Below are positions 1 through 8,800 of a stretch of DNA of 64,000 bases, piece after piece. The stretch is from Centrapalus pauciflorus (lineage: Eukaryota; Streptophyta; Magnoliopsida; Asterales; Asteraceae), in the NCBI GenBank assembly GCA_020465985.1, contig JAANYP010003267.1:61733-125732 (forward strand), read 5' to 3'. The stretch's first letter is position 1. Each line of letters starts with the position of its first letter. Position numbers and translations under genes: made by a program. The notes under the pieces are model-generated. The model did no database searches, was not told the DNA's origin, and saw only the letters and a list, made by a program, of their open reading frames with translations.

Positions 1-146
1 CAATTACCCTTTTTGAATTATTGATTTTATATTTGATTTTTAATAATAATAAACTAAAGAATAAAAATAACCAAAGAAAGGAACTTAAACTTAAAAACTT
101 AAAAGTAAGGACAAAGACTAACTTCTAACCTTAACCACCGTTACAC
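1..146 (-). other. AT-rich 5' internal leader of gypsy element J
   Basis: This AT-rich non-coding stretch lies just inside the primer-binding site of a minus-strand Ty3/gypsy element. The rest of that element lies left of the window. No coding sequence can be recognised here. The assignment rests only on its position next to the PBS and LTR. Confidence 0.5.
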
Positions 147-164
147 TCCCCTACAACGGCGCCA
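147..164 (-). other. Primer-binding site, tRNA-Asp type (element J)
   Basis: On the minus strand this reads TGGCGCCGTTGTAGGGGA. It closely matches the complement of the 3' end of plant tRNA-Asp, the primer commonly used by Athila/Tat gypsy elements. A 6-nt gap separates it from the LTR end at 171. It shows that element J is on the minus strand and continues left of the window. Confidence 0.75.
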
Positions 165-170
165 AAATTC

Positions 171-474
171 TGACGGGCCGTCGTTCTGACCCACAGATTT
201 AGTCCTTATATCCACTATTTAGCTTAGAGAAGTAAGGGTTGAATCCTCAGGAAGTGAGTTTGTAAATAAGGTTAGGCAATTGGCCTTATAAGTTTTATTG
301 AAAGCTCTGTAAATTGTGAAATGTGTAATTGAAAGATTTGTTTAGATCAATGATTTGCCATTGCTTTGTAACTAAAATTAATGGCAAAATAACTAACGTA
401 GTAAATAAACAATCAAGAGACGAATAACCATCCACGGGATCACCATGACATAAGTATTACTCACGTTAATTTCA
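171..474 (-). repeat. 5' LTR of Ty3/gypsy element J
   Basis: On the minus strand this segment starts TGAA and ends GTCA, 6 nt before the tRNA-Asp PBS. It is about 304 bp. The right boundary is supported because coding similarity of the gypsy PR-RT linker (fragment H) stops at 475. The expected target duplication would be 475-479 (TGCAG), but the partner lies outside the window. The short length is unusual for Athila, so the lineage is uncertain. Confidence 0.6.
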
Positions 475-642
475 TGCAGGGTGGCGCAGGCCTGCGCCCC
501 CTTCGGCTCGGTTTCGATTCTAAGGTGGATTCCATGACTACATCTAGCTTATCACACTCAGTAGGATTCAATTTGGCTAATTCATTCTCAGCGAAGAATA
601 ATTCAGTATCATCTTTGGTGTTGATATTAACGAACTATGCTG
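475..642 (-). pseudogene. Gypsy fragment H: linker between protease and reverse transcriptase
   Basis: The minus-strand translation continues from the protease as an acidic linker containing TELFFAENELAKLNPTE. This is typical of the segment before the RT domain in Athila/Tat-like gypsy polyproteins. It stops abruptly at the LTR of element J, so RT is absent. A 65-codon plus-strand ORF covers the same bases and is taken as a shadow. Confidence 0.5.
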
Positions 643-1209
643 CTACGCAAGTTCTTCCACCATGTCTATAAGATAACACTCTGAATCAATGGTAGAGACA
701 CTCGAAGCATTAAACACATTCAATCTTAATTTCCTATTACCAAAGGCAATACCCACTGCTCCTATCCTACAATTAATTTGTGCATTAATTATGTCTAAGA
801 AAGGCCTGCCTAAGATAATAGCCGGTTGATTATCTCCTATGGAACTTTCGGTGTCCAATACTAGGAAATCAACTAGATAGTAAAAATCTATAACTTTTAC
901 TATGACAGCTGATACAATGCCTCTTGAGCACTTGGTTGACCAATCTGCTAGTTGTAAGATAATATCAGTTGTCTGTAACTGGCCTATATAATGTTTATCA
1001 TACAAGTTTCTAGGTAAAATATTAACACTAGCACCAAGATCAAGCAGTGCCTTCTTAATCTTCACATTACCTATGGTCACTGGAATCAATGGTGATCCAG
1101 GATCTTTCAGCTTAGGTGGTAGACAACTAGAAACTACTACACTTAACTGTTCAGTTAAATTGATCTGCGTTAGGAGCGAGACCTTATAATTTCTTTTTTC
1201 TGAGTGCAT
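643..1209 (-). pseudogene. Gypsy fragment H: retropepsin-like aspartic protease
   Basis: The protein on the minus strand carries the plant gypsy protease core LLDLGASVNILP around residues 55-66 and a second conserved block, AIILGRPFLD, near residue 130. It matches the retropepsin fold of Athila/Tat-type polyproteins, which would process Gag-Pol in the particle. The upstream Gag end, with IPLIKVIQQVPSYAKFLKD, is in another frame (1170-1469), so at least one frameshift separates Gag and PR. With no RT, integrase or LTR pair, this is a dead fragment. The family call is firm; the exact lineage is an inference. Confidence 0.75.
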
Positions 1210-2220
1210 GGATCTTTCAAAAATTTGGCATAAGAGGGAACCTGTTGAATGACCTTTATCAAAGGAATATTGATCTTAACTTGATTGAACAAGTCCCACT
1301 GATCCTCTGGTTGTGGGCCTCTTTTGCCGTATGGAGAAGATTTTGGGTTTTTTAAAGCAGCAGGATAAGGTGGAGGACTTGAAGTGTCCTGATTCTTATC
1401 TGCCTCCCCAACTTTGGGAGTTGGGATATCTGCTTTAATTGGCTCTTTAAAAGAAACCTTCTTAGGCACCTCCTTTTTTGGATCCTCTTCTCATACACGA
1501 CTTCAGTGTCGGTATCTTCTTTTGCCTCTTTTTCTTTAGCCGTCTCAATTTTATTGTCTACCTTTTTACCACTTTTTAATATGGTTATCTTAGATACTCC
1601 ATTGACTTTGTTAATCTCATGTTTCTTATTTTTGTTAAGTTGAGCATGTGAAGGATTGGGAACAGTATTGCTAGGAAGCTTCCCCTCCACACGTCTAGTG
1701 AGCGATTCAGCTATCTGACCCATCTGGCGAGTTAACATCTCCATAGTCTTAGTACTGATACCTGATTGCTGTTTCTTAAATTCAGCAAACTTTGAAAACT
1801 GCGAAGAAGTCATATATGTTTCCACTTGGAATTGTGGTTGATCACGATGATTTGACTTGTAATATCACTCATCCTTAGCTGCTGAAGTTGAACCATATTG
1901 ATATTCTCTCTTTGGTGGTTCATATCTCGGTTTAGATTGATGATCGGTAGGCTGATCATTTTTCCATCGAAAGTTAGGATGGTTTCTCCACCCCGGATTT
2001 TATGTTTCCGAAAATGGATTATCTCTCTCTCGAGATGCTTTCTGTTAATATCTTGGCCCTGAAACAAAAACTTGGAGTAATAGTATGGATTTTACGAAGT
2101 ATCGGTGCTTAAAACGATCATAAAATGACTCTGAAACTATATAAATTATAGACTCATCAGTCCGCTTGGCTAAAGAGCCAGATGCTTCGTTATTGAGGAT
2201 CTCTAGTATTAAGGCATTCA
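1170..2220 (-). pseudogene. Gypsy fragment H: C-terminal half of Gag, frameshifted
   Basis: Three minus-strand frames together spell an Athila-like Gag C-terminus. About 1980-2040 reads NPGWRNHPNFRW across a frameshift. About 1500-1800 holds a Q/K-rich segment with QFSKFAEFKKQQSG and KITILKSGKKVDN. At 1200-1300 is the conserved motif VPSYAKFLKD just before the protease. Frameshifts occur near 1480, 1815 and 2050. The Gag N-terminus and 5' LTR are missing. The junction with the ORF3 pseudogene of element F lies between about 2040 and 2230 and cannot be placed exactly. Confidence 0.6.
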
Positions 2221-3809
2221 TTGACAAGAGATTGGAAGATGCTTTTTCAGTAGGAAGTGGAACGATATTTTGGCGTCATCAGGAGTTGAAACTATAGCTT
2301 TGGCCGGCTGGTAAGTCATAAAAGTGTACATCACACTCAGTTTCTGTGACACGAGGGCCTTGAAAGCGATGAATTCCGATTTGGAAACAAAGTCCTTGTG
2401 AGAGCCGGTGCCACTTAGGCTTTCCATCACACAAAAGGTGTCTCAGAAGATACTCCTTTATGGCATGTGCTCATAGGTGGCAGTGTTGTGGTTGTGACAG
2501 GACTTGGACTCATATTTCCAGCATACTTGTAGTATGCACGGTTCCGAGTGTTACGGCAACGTCACAAAGACAATGCGTGTTAATGGACTTAGGTGTCCTA
2601 GCCAAGGATATATCATGTTCAACTGGCTCTAGACTCGATTGTGCATGTAGTGAAGTCGATGACGGGGGCAGTTGTCAACCTTGTTCAATATCAGCAAACT
2701 TCACATGAGTTGATGATAGGTTATGTGTTTCAACCCCATGAAAAAGTGAAACACCGGCTTGTTAAGGAGCCTGTGAGTGGATGATCGGGGTTTGTGCGTG
2801 TGCCATTGAGCTGGTGGCGACTTCTTCAATACCTACACCCAACATATGATTGTCGGTAGCAGATGTGGGAGCCAGGCATATATTAGCTGGGAGCTCTCTG
2901 TTACGGTCCTAACTCCCCCCTTGGCTTTTAATGATTTCTCGTAGAGAGGCGAGAGAACGTGTGACGACAGGAGCCGGAAGAGTCAAATCATCATCGTCAT
3001 CATCATATCGTTAGGAAAGTGAAGAGATGGGATGTTTAGTGCTGCAAGGTGAGCAGAATGTGTGTCCTCACTCGCCGTCTCATCAGGTGCAGCCTCAGGC
3101 TCTCTACCCTCTTTAGCTCCCCTTTCTTCTATATTTTCTCTCTCAACTTCCCCTATACTGATCCTTTTAGAATGGGCTGCTTGGGCATGTTAAGTCGGTT
3201 CTGGCTCAGCGATGGGAGCATTAAATCTCTCTTGAATTCCCTAATAGCCGGAGAACTCAGGATTTTTAAACGCAAGCAGTTTAGCAGTTAGAGGCATGAC
3301 AAGAATATCTGGTTCAGTAATGGGATCATGAAAGTACTTTATTTGGAAATCCCTTACAACCATATCGTGCTCTCGGAGTCGTATCTCAGGAATCTTTTTC
3401 ATACAGTACGAGATGATCATTTGAAAAAAGCGTTGTGCAAGAACAAATTTTCGAGCCCTCCTTGTGCCTTTGTCCTGAATAACATCTATGAGCTCGGTCC
3501 ATATTGTCTAGGAATAGTTTTGGTGGCGGTTGTAAGCGAGCCTGTGGAAGATGCGAAGGATTCGTAGGCTAGCACGATCTGTTCTCGTTGCCTTGACTGT
3601 GAGGCACCTATCAAGGGTGGAGAATATATAGTACCAGGGCCCTATAAGTTATCGGCGAAAAAACTGTGATCTTTATCAAGGGGCCCAACATAGCCAAGTT
3701 GGCGGATTTCATGGCAGATTTGCTCTTTAGGAAGCTCTTCATCATACTCTTCTTTGTCAAGAAAGTCTCTAGGGCAAGGAAGTTGGAGAATCCATTTGAA
3801 TTTTTGGAA
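2221..3809 (-). pseudogene. ORF3-like gene of element F, middle and C-terminal part, decayed
   Basis: Minus-strand translation, switching frames several times, gives a coherent protein. It runs from DFLDKEEYDEELPKEQICHE and IRQLGYVGPLDK at the left flank of G, through a segment resembling a helical plant-transposon domain (LASLRIFHRLAYNRHQNYS), to an acidic run at about 3000 and a final stretch HKDFVSKSEFIAFKALVSQK at about 2350. The N-terminal layout, an LGY motif followed by helical blocks, resembles ORF3 of A-E but is only distantly similar. Many stops and frameshifts make it non-functional. It may instead come from a separate element; orientation and position after F pol favour F. Function unknown. 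Confidence 0.45.
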
Positions 3810-3814
3810 GGTAA
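3810..3814. repeat. Target-site duplication GGTAA, left of element G
   Basis: GGTAA is directly repeated at 4538-4542, immediately outside both ends of element G. This marks one integration event into the ORF3-like gene of F. Confidence 0.8.
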
Positions 3815-4423
3815 TGTAAGGTCACCTACCTACGGATCCAATCTTGACGCGACACCGTCCAACGAGTGCGGAATCCTCGTTAGGGGTTTAACGGACCGAT
3901 CACACACACACACGAAACACGGAGACCAACACGATGATTGAAGTAAACACGAACGTCCCGACATGTGATTCTCTCCAAAAACACTCTACAAACGCTCACA
4001 AGTTCGTAATCGCCTCGAACAAAGATTTCTACAAAGATTCTTTTCCCCGGATGCTCTGTTCGCTCTCAAGTTTGACAGAACCTCTAAGTCGTCAAAGATC
4101 ACTGAATTCACAAAGATAAGTTCATTATATAGCCGATAAGCTCGTGAAGACGCTCCTCACGAACTTGTAGACGCTCCTCTTGAACTTATCTTTGAACTTA
4201 TTCTAGAACTTATTCTAGAACTTATTTCTAGAACTTATACTAGAACTTAATCTAGAACTTATTCTAGAACTTATTCTAGAACTTAATCTAGAACTTATTT
4301 CTAGAACTTATTCTAGAACTTATTATGATAGTCTAGAACGTACCATGCAAATGTAAACATCATACACAATCATGATATCAATTACAAAACTAGACTGCTG
4401 TCGTCACACCGGATGTACCAACA
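3815..4423 (-). repeat. 3' LTR of element G
   Basis: Minus-strand LTR of 609 bp, starting TGTTGGTACATCCGG and ending CCTTACA. It contains the shared U5 block (plus-strand CAACGAGTGCGGAATCCTCG near 3860). Its U3 contains a tandem array with unit TTCTAGAACTTA (4200-4340). It is followed on the plus strand by the PPT complement. Confidence 0.85.
4196..4340 (-). repeat. TTCTAGAA tandem array in the U3 of G
   Basis: About eleven copies of a 10-13 bp unit containing CTAGAAC are arranged head to tail, and seven of them contain a perfect TTCTAGAA. TTCnnGAA is the core of plant heat-shock elements, so a heat-responsive promoter is conceivable. The array replaces the TTCGAA-type repeats that related LTRs carry in the same region. 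Confidence 0.8.
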
Positions 4424-4537
4424 GACTCCCCTTGACGATAGCTTCTAGTTGTTGTTCATTGATCGTAATAGACTATCAGATTCAAAGACTATGAACACCG
4501 AAACTAGATGGCTATTGTCACATCGGGTGTATCAACA

Positions 4538-4542
4538 GGTAA
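4538..4542. repeat. Target-site duplication GGTAA, right of element G
   Basis: Partner of 3810-3814. It directly follows the 5' LTR stub of G, which ends atcaaca on the plus strand. Confidence 0.8.
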
Positions 4543-4947
4543 TCTTAACTGAGTGGTCTTCAGTATCACCGACAATATGTTTAATGTCAGGATCTTGGTG
4601 ATAAGTGAGAGAGTTCAAGAATTGTTGAAGGTATAGTTGAGGTGGATGAGGCCTTAGTCGGCTAGATAGAGCAAAAGAGATTTTGTGGCCCAAAAAGATT
4701 TCTTCAACAACCCTGTTAGATATTCGTAGATCAGGGTCTTCTTCAGTTTTATTTAGAAAGGCGCGGTCAAGGAGAAAGTTGTTTGGTTTGATCTCAAGCT
4801 ATTGTTTTGGAAATATTTTTGTTCTGAGGCTCGAGGAGGGTGGGCTACTTATCTGGAGGTAAGTTCCTCATCAGATGAGTGATGAGGATCAGAGTGTTGG
4901 GGGCTGGATTGTGGGATGTTTTCTGCTGAATGTGATTGTGAAGCCAT
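4543..4947 (-). pseudogene. ORF3-like gene of element F, N-terminal part
   Basis: The minus-strand reading frame opens with an ATG at 4947-4945 and MASQSHSAENIPQSSPQ, a Ser/Gln/His-rich start. It continues through YLTGLLKKSF and SFALSSRL-like segments across frameshifts to the site where G inserted. Removing G and one TSD joins it to 3809-2221. A TATA-like run of alternating A and T lies just upstream (about 4973-4988). No TGCAG acceptor sits at the ATG, unlike ORF3 in B, C and D. Function unknown. Confidence 0.45.
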
Positions 4948-5234
4948 TGTACTTGTCAGAGGAATGAAAGTTAGATATATATATTTACACATTAAGATCG
5001 GACTTAATCAAAGGTGTTTCATGTATCAGGCGTTAGATAGAATGAATCTGATTTGTTAAAGGGCTTCTACAGATAAATTTTCAGTAAAACAATCATCAGT
5101 TGAACTAAAGTCATCAAAATCAGTCCCAACTCAGATTAATTCAAGTAAAACATCCTTTGGACATGATTTAAAACCCTTGAATAAGTAAACTTTCTCGTGA
5201 GCTCAACATTAGGTTTCTAGACTTAAGAAAAATA

Positions 5235-5760
5235 AGGGTCAACTCTCGGATATAGTGTCTTCGGAGAGTTGAAACTCTCAGATGAAGCTTCATTCAAGAG
5301 TGGGCTTAAAAAATCAAGTACAACATCCAAAAACCTTGACAACTTGCAGGCACGGGTTTTCTCGAGAGTTGTAACTCTCGGGTAGGCCTTGAATTGAAAA
5401 GGTGACTTAGAAATATTTGGAGTGTGGGCAAAAGTTAGTCAACTCTCGAGTAATGCTTTACCCAAGAGTTGTAACTCTCGGGTATAACTTTATACGAAGG
5501 TTATACTTAGAAAATATTATAAAACATAGCCCAATAATTCAACTTGCGACTCAAGTGTTATCCGATAGTTGTAACTCACGAATAATATATTTGTTGAGGG
5601 TTGAACTTGGAACAAATTTCGACCCAAGAACTGGTCTAGTTGTACTCGAGAGTTGTAACTCTGAAGCATAACTAGATCACCTTTTCACTAAGAAAATATT
5701 TTGACGTTTTTGAAAAACTTCCTCTTGACTCGAGAGTTGTAACTCTCGGGTAAAGAGATA
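5235..5760. repeat. Dispersed near-palindrome array in the ORF3 leader of F
   Basis: At least seven copies of a near-palindrome with consensus CGAGAGTTGTAACTCTCG occur at irregular spacing of about 40-110 bp. Examples start near 5256, 5363, 5466, 5560, 5648 and 5730. Halves (CAACTCTCGAG, GAGAGTTG) also occur alone. The arms pair perfectly around a central GT, so each copy could form a hairpin or a two-fold protein site. The same motif occurs at 36825-37105. Confidence 0.85.
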
Positions 5761-6099
5761 CAAACATAGAAAATTTCAGCGATTTTCCACAATCCCACAA
5801 ACAACTTTGAAACTACTGAATTTGGATCAAAAAGTGGAATTTTAAAAAACCATTGGTTTCTTCATGTCGAAGAAACCATTCCAAGAATGCAATTTCTTTC
5901 GATTTCAAATTAATGTGAGGCTCGTAAACGCTGGATGAATCACATATTGATTGACAAAATGAAGTTTAGTTACTTTGATTCACGAAAACGCTTTAAACTT
6001 CGAAAATGGCTTTGATGATGACGAAACGATTTTAGACCTTGAGAGGGTTTTGGGTTTGAGAAGATGAAGATGAATCAATGGGAAGGAGAGAAGACAGAA

Positions 6100-6135
6100 A
6101 TGGGGGATTTCATAGTTTTGAAAAAAAAGGTTCCC
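6100..6135 (-). promoter_or_regulatory. Possible internal promoter upstream of F ORF3
   Basis: On the minus strand an oligo-T run and CAAAACTATGAAATCCCC are followed by a CT-rich segment (TCTTCTCTCC) and a long leader before the ORF3 ATG at 4947. This is similar to a plant TATA region and start site. The TATA match is imperfect and there is no experimental support. Confidence 0.2.
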
Positions 6136-6164
6136 CCAACTCATCAGGGGAAACGCGACCTGCC

Positions 6165-6801
6165 TGTTGGTACACCCGGTGTGACGACAACAGTCTATTT
6201 TTGTAATCAATAGTCATTTATAATAGATAGGGCCTTATTAATACAAGTCATGATTATATGTTCATGTTTATGTATTAAGTTCATGATTGTGTATTGTGTT
6301 AATGATTGCATGTTAAGTTCATGATTGTTAGATAAGTTCATGAGGTATGAACTTAAGGATGATAAGTTCATGAGGTATGAACTTATGGATGATAAGTTCA
6401 TGTTTGCTAGATAAGTTTGTAAGTTATGAACTTATGGATGATAAGTTCATACAAACTTATGGCAGATAAGTTCATACGAACTTAGCTGCATGAGCTTGAA
6501 TTTATAAATTTATGGGCTTGGCCCATGCACGAACTTATCGAGTTATCGTGTATATCATGAACTTATGTTAAAATAACTCATTACAACTTTGAGAATAACA
6601 ATTTCAGACAATTTTGAGAGACTTAGAGCGATCAGAGGAGCGATGCATCTTGTGAGGTTGATCTTCGATCGACTAGCATCGTGTTTGGCTCCGTGTTCCC
6701 GCGTGTGATTGTACGTGGTTGATCCGTTACCGTTAAAAAAGGATTCTGCACTCGTTTGACGCCGTTACGCCTTGATAGATCTTATAGGCAAGGACCTTAC
6801 A
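6165..6801 (+). mobile_element. Solo LTR M
   Basis: Plus-strand LTR of 637 bp with termini TGTTGGTACACCCGG and CCTTACA and the family U5 block (GGATTCTGCACTCG near 6741). Neither a PBS nor a PPT flanks it, so it is a solo LTR produced by LTR-LTR recombination. The flanking 5-mers CTGCC (6160-6164) and ACGCC (6802-6806) match at three of five positions, probably a mutated duplication. Its U3 carries an AAGTTCATGAGGTATGAACT-type inverted repeat (6315-6480). It sits just downstream of the PPT-like tract of F. Confidence 0.75.
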
Positions 6802-7324
6802 ACGCCTTCCCCCTTTTAAAACTCGCAAATAAAGTTGAAAAACAGAAAAACATAAATATAGAAAAAAATTTGAAACAATTTTTTGATTTTCTTTTATTTA
6901 GAAGGAAATAAGTAAAAAAACACATAAAATAAAAAAAAATTTAAAATGTTTTTGGATTTTCTTTTTAATAAGAGTAAAATAATTATAAAAGGGTAAATTA
7001 AAACACAAAAAAATTAAAACTAAAGAAAAATAGAACACACAAAAAAAAAGGATTAATTTTATCCACCTCCGAGTGTGCATGATTGAAAAATGAAAACATA
7101 CGGAAACTCAACAACGATAATTGTTGGCAGAGAACTTACCATGAAGTGTCCTGTGAAGGATCTCGAAATAATGTGACAGATAAAATAGGTATAAACAAAT
7201 AAAATTAGCTAATTAGACTTGAATTGAAAGTAGGATACACAATATACGCGATACTATAATATTTGAGAAAAGGAAATCTGAAAAAAAAAAATCAAATTAA
7301 CAACTGTAGATATGTTCAGTATAA
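6802..7324 (-). other. Spacer after F pol, with polypurine tract
   Basis: AT-rich non-coding DNA between the RNase H end of F and the solo LTR. The complement of 6805-6817 is a purine run, AAAAGGGGGAAGG, typical of a copia PPT. Sireviruses often have extra PPT-like tracts between pol and the 3' end. The small ORFs here are low-complexity A/T translations and are not credible genes. Confidence 0.5.
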
Positions 7325-8800
7325 CTTAATGTATGATGATAAATTCAGCATGCCTAACTTGTTCACCTGAAAATTAAAGCGTTTTTCATCCAATGGTTTT
7401 GTGAACAAGTCGACAATATGATTTTCAGTGTTTACAAAATGCAATTATACAGTATCTTCTTCAACATGATCTTTTATAAAATGATACCGTATACCTATGT
7501 GTTTAGCACGAGGGTGTTGTACAGGATTACTAATGATGGCTATTGCGCTCATAGAGTCGCAGTAGTTTAGAATTCTATTCCGTTTCAAGCCGTAGTCTCG
7601 GAGTTAAGTGCACGTCCAAAGGAGTTACGAGCAGCAGCTTGTGGTGGCAACGTATTCGGTTTCTGAAGTGGACAAAGAAACATTGTACTATTTCTTAGAT
7701 ACCCAACTTACCAATTTGTCTCTAATGAACTTAATATAACCTGACGTGCTTTTTCTGTTATGTTTACAACCTGCATGATCTACATCTGAGTAAGCAATTA
7801 GTTCAAATATGGTTCCTTTCGGATACAAGAGACCAGGATCAGGTGTGCCTTTTAAATATCCGAAAATACGTTTAACGGCAGCCAAGTGTGACTCTTTAGG
7901 ATAAGCTTGAAAACAAGCACAGAAACACATAGCAAACATTATATCTGGTCTGGTTGTAGTTAAATAGAGTAAGCAACCAATCATTCCTCGATAAGTCGTG
8001 ATGTCAGTGGATTTTCCCATTAGATCGGCATCAGGATTTGAGAAAAATGACATGTGAGTGTTTTCGTAGATGAGCAATTTTCCATCTTAAATCTATTTAG
8101 GAGATCATGGATGTACTTAGACTGATAAATGAGAATCCCATCAGGAAGTTATTTGAGTTGTAATCCGAGGAAAAAGTTTATTTCACCCATCATACTCATC
8201 TCGAACCTCGATTCCATTAGTTTTGAAAAGTCTTCACAAAGTGAATATTTTATAGAACCGAATATGATGTCATCTATCTATATTTGTACGAGAATAATAT
8301 AATTACCATTATGCCTAATGAATAGAGTCGTATCGATCATACATTTGGAGATACCAGAATCAAGAAGAAACTTAGATAGACTGTCATACAAGACCCAAGG
8401 TGCTTATTTTAAACTATATATGGTTTTATCGAGAGCATAGACATATGAAGATCTAGACTCATCAACAAAAACGTTAGGTTGATCCACGTACACCTCCTTT
8501 TTTAGGATTCAGTTGAGAAATGCAGTCTTCACGTCCATTTGGTAGACGGTGAAATCCTTGGGATCCACATATGCCAGAAAGATGTGGATTGCTTCGAGTC
8601 CGGATACTAGGGCGTAGGTCTCATCGTAGTGGATTTTTTCTTGTTGGCGGTACCCCTTAGCACCTAATCTAGCTTTGTTGCGGATTACAACTCCGTTCTC
8701 GTCTTATTTATTCTTGAAGATCCATTTGGTGCCGATAATAGATCTTTCCTTCGGTCATGGAACTAACCTCCATACTCTTAATTGTTCGAATTGATACAGC
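7325..8800 (-). pseudogene. Element F pol: reverse transcriptase and RNase H, broken
   Basis: On the minus strand, RT remnants lie at about 8200-8760 and are frameshifted. A readable frame at 8077-7688 follows with MIGCLLYLTTTRPDIMFA and NRKSTSGYIKFIRDKLVSW, the start of copia RNase H. The end, at about 7600-7325, reads KHIGIRYHFIKD, then DLFTKPLDEKRFNFQV. This is the standard copia RNase H terminus and differs clearly from the HHFIRDCAEKNLIKL type of A-E. Several stops and frameshifts make it inactive. It resembles Sirevirus pol sequences. Confidence 0.75.

Larger units (their letters stand above)
3815..4537 (-). mobile_element. Copia remnant G: one LTR, PPT and a 5' LTR stub
   Basis: Minus-strand element with 5-bp TSD GGTAA. 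It consists of a 3' LTR (3815-4423), the PPT complement (gactcccc, 4424 on), about 80 bp of residual internal sequence, and about 35 bp matching the first bases of an LTR. The stub reads minus TGTTGATACACCCGATG and ends at 4537. The whole coding region and nearly all of the 5' LTR have been deleted. The termini and U5 motif place it in the same family as A-E. It splits the F ORF3 gene. Confidence 0.8.
4948..6164 (-). other. Non-coding leader before ORF3 of F
   Basis: About 1.2 kb without a credible ORF. It holds the palindromic array (5235-5760), an AT-rich stretch (5760-5980), and at 6030-6150 a minus-strand purine-rich block and CTATGAAATCC followed by CT-rich sequence that resembles a promoter and transcript start. 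The gag leader of the same element (36758-37393) has the same kind of array, supporting a common role before each ORF. Confidence 0.45.

Noticed and set aside
474..671. 65-codon plus-strand ORF
   Set aside because: It is the reverse complement of the gypsy PR-RT linker, which gives a coherent family protein on the minus strand; the ORF also runs across the LTR edge.
2460..4119. Several plus-strand ORFs of 60-90 codons
   Set aside because: They overlap the decayed minus-strand ORF3-like gene or the LTR of G and show no recognisable protein pattern or codon bias.
4196..4340. Simple microsatellite
   Set aside because: Unit length varies from 10 to 13 bp and the unit keeps the palindromic TTCTAGAA core, unlike a slippage-only repeat.
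3815..4423. First taken as the 3' LTR of element B
   Set aside because: A GGTAA duplication shows that it belongs to a small separate insertion (G) ending at 4537.
5235..5760. CRISPR-like array
   Set aside because: Repeats are irregularly spaced, variable and palindromic within eukaryotic retroelement DNA.
5980..7080. Minus-strand ORFs of 60-76 codons
   Set aside because: They translate LTR repeats and A/T-rich low-complexity DNA; they cross the boundary of solo LTR M.
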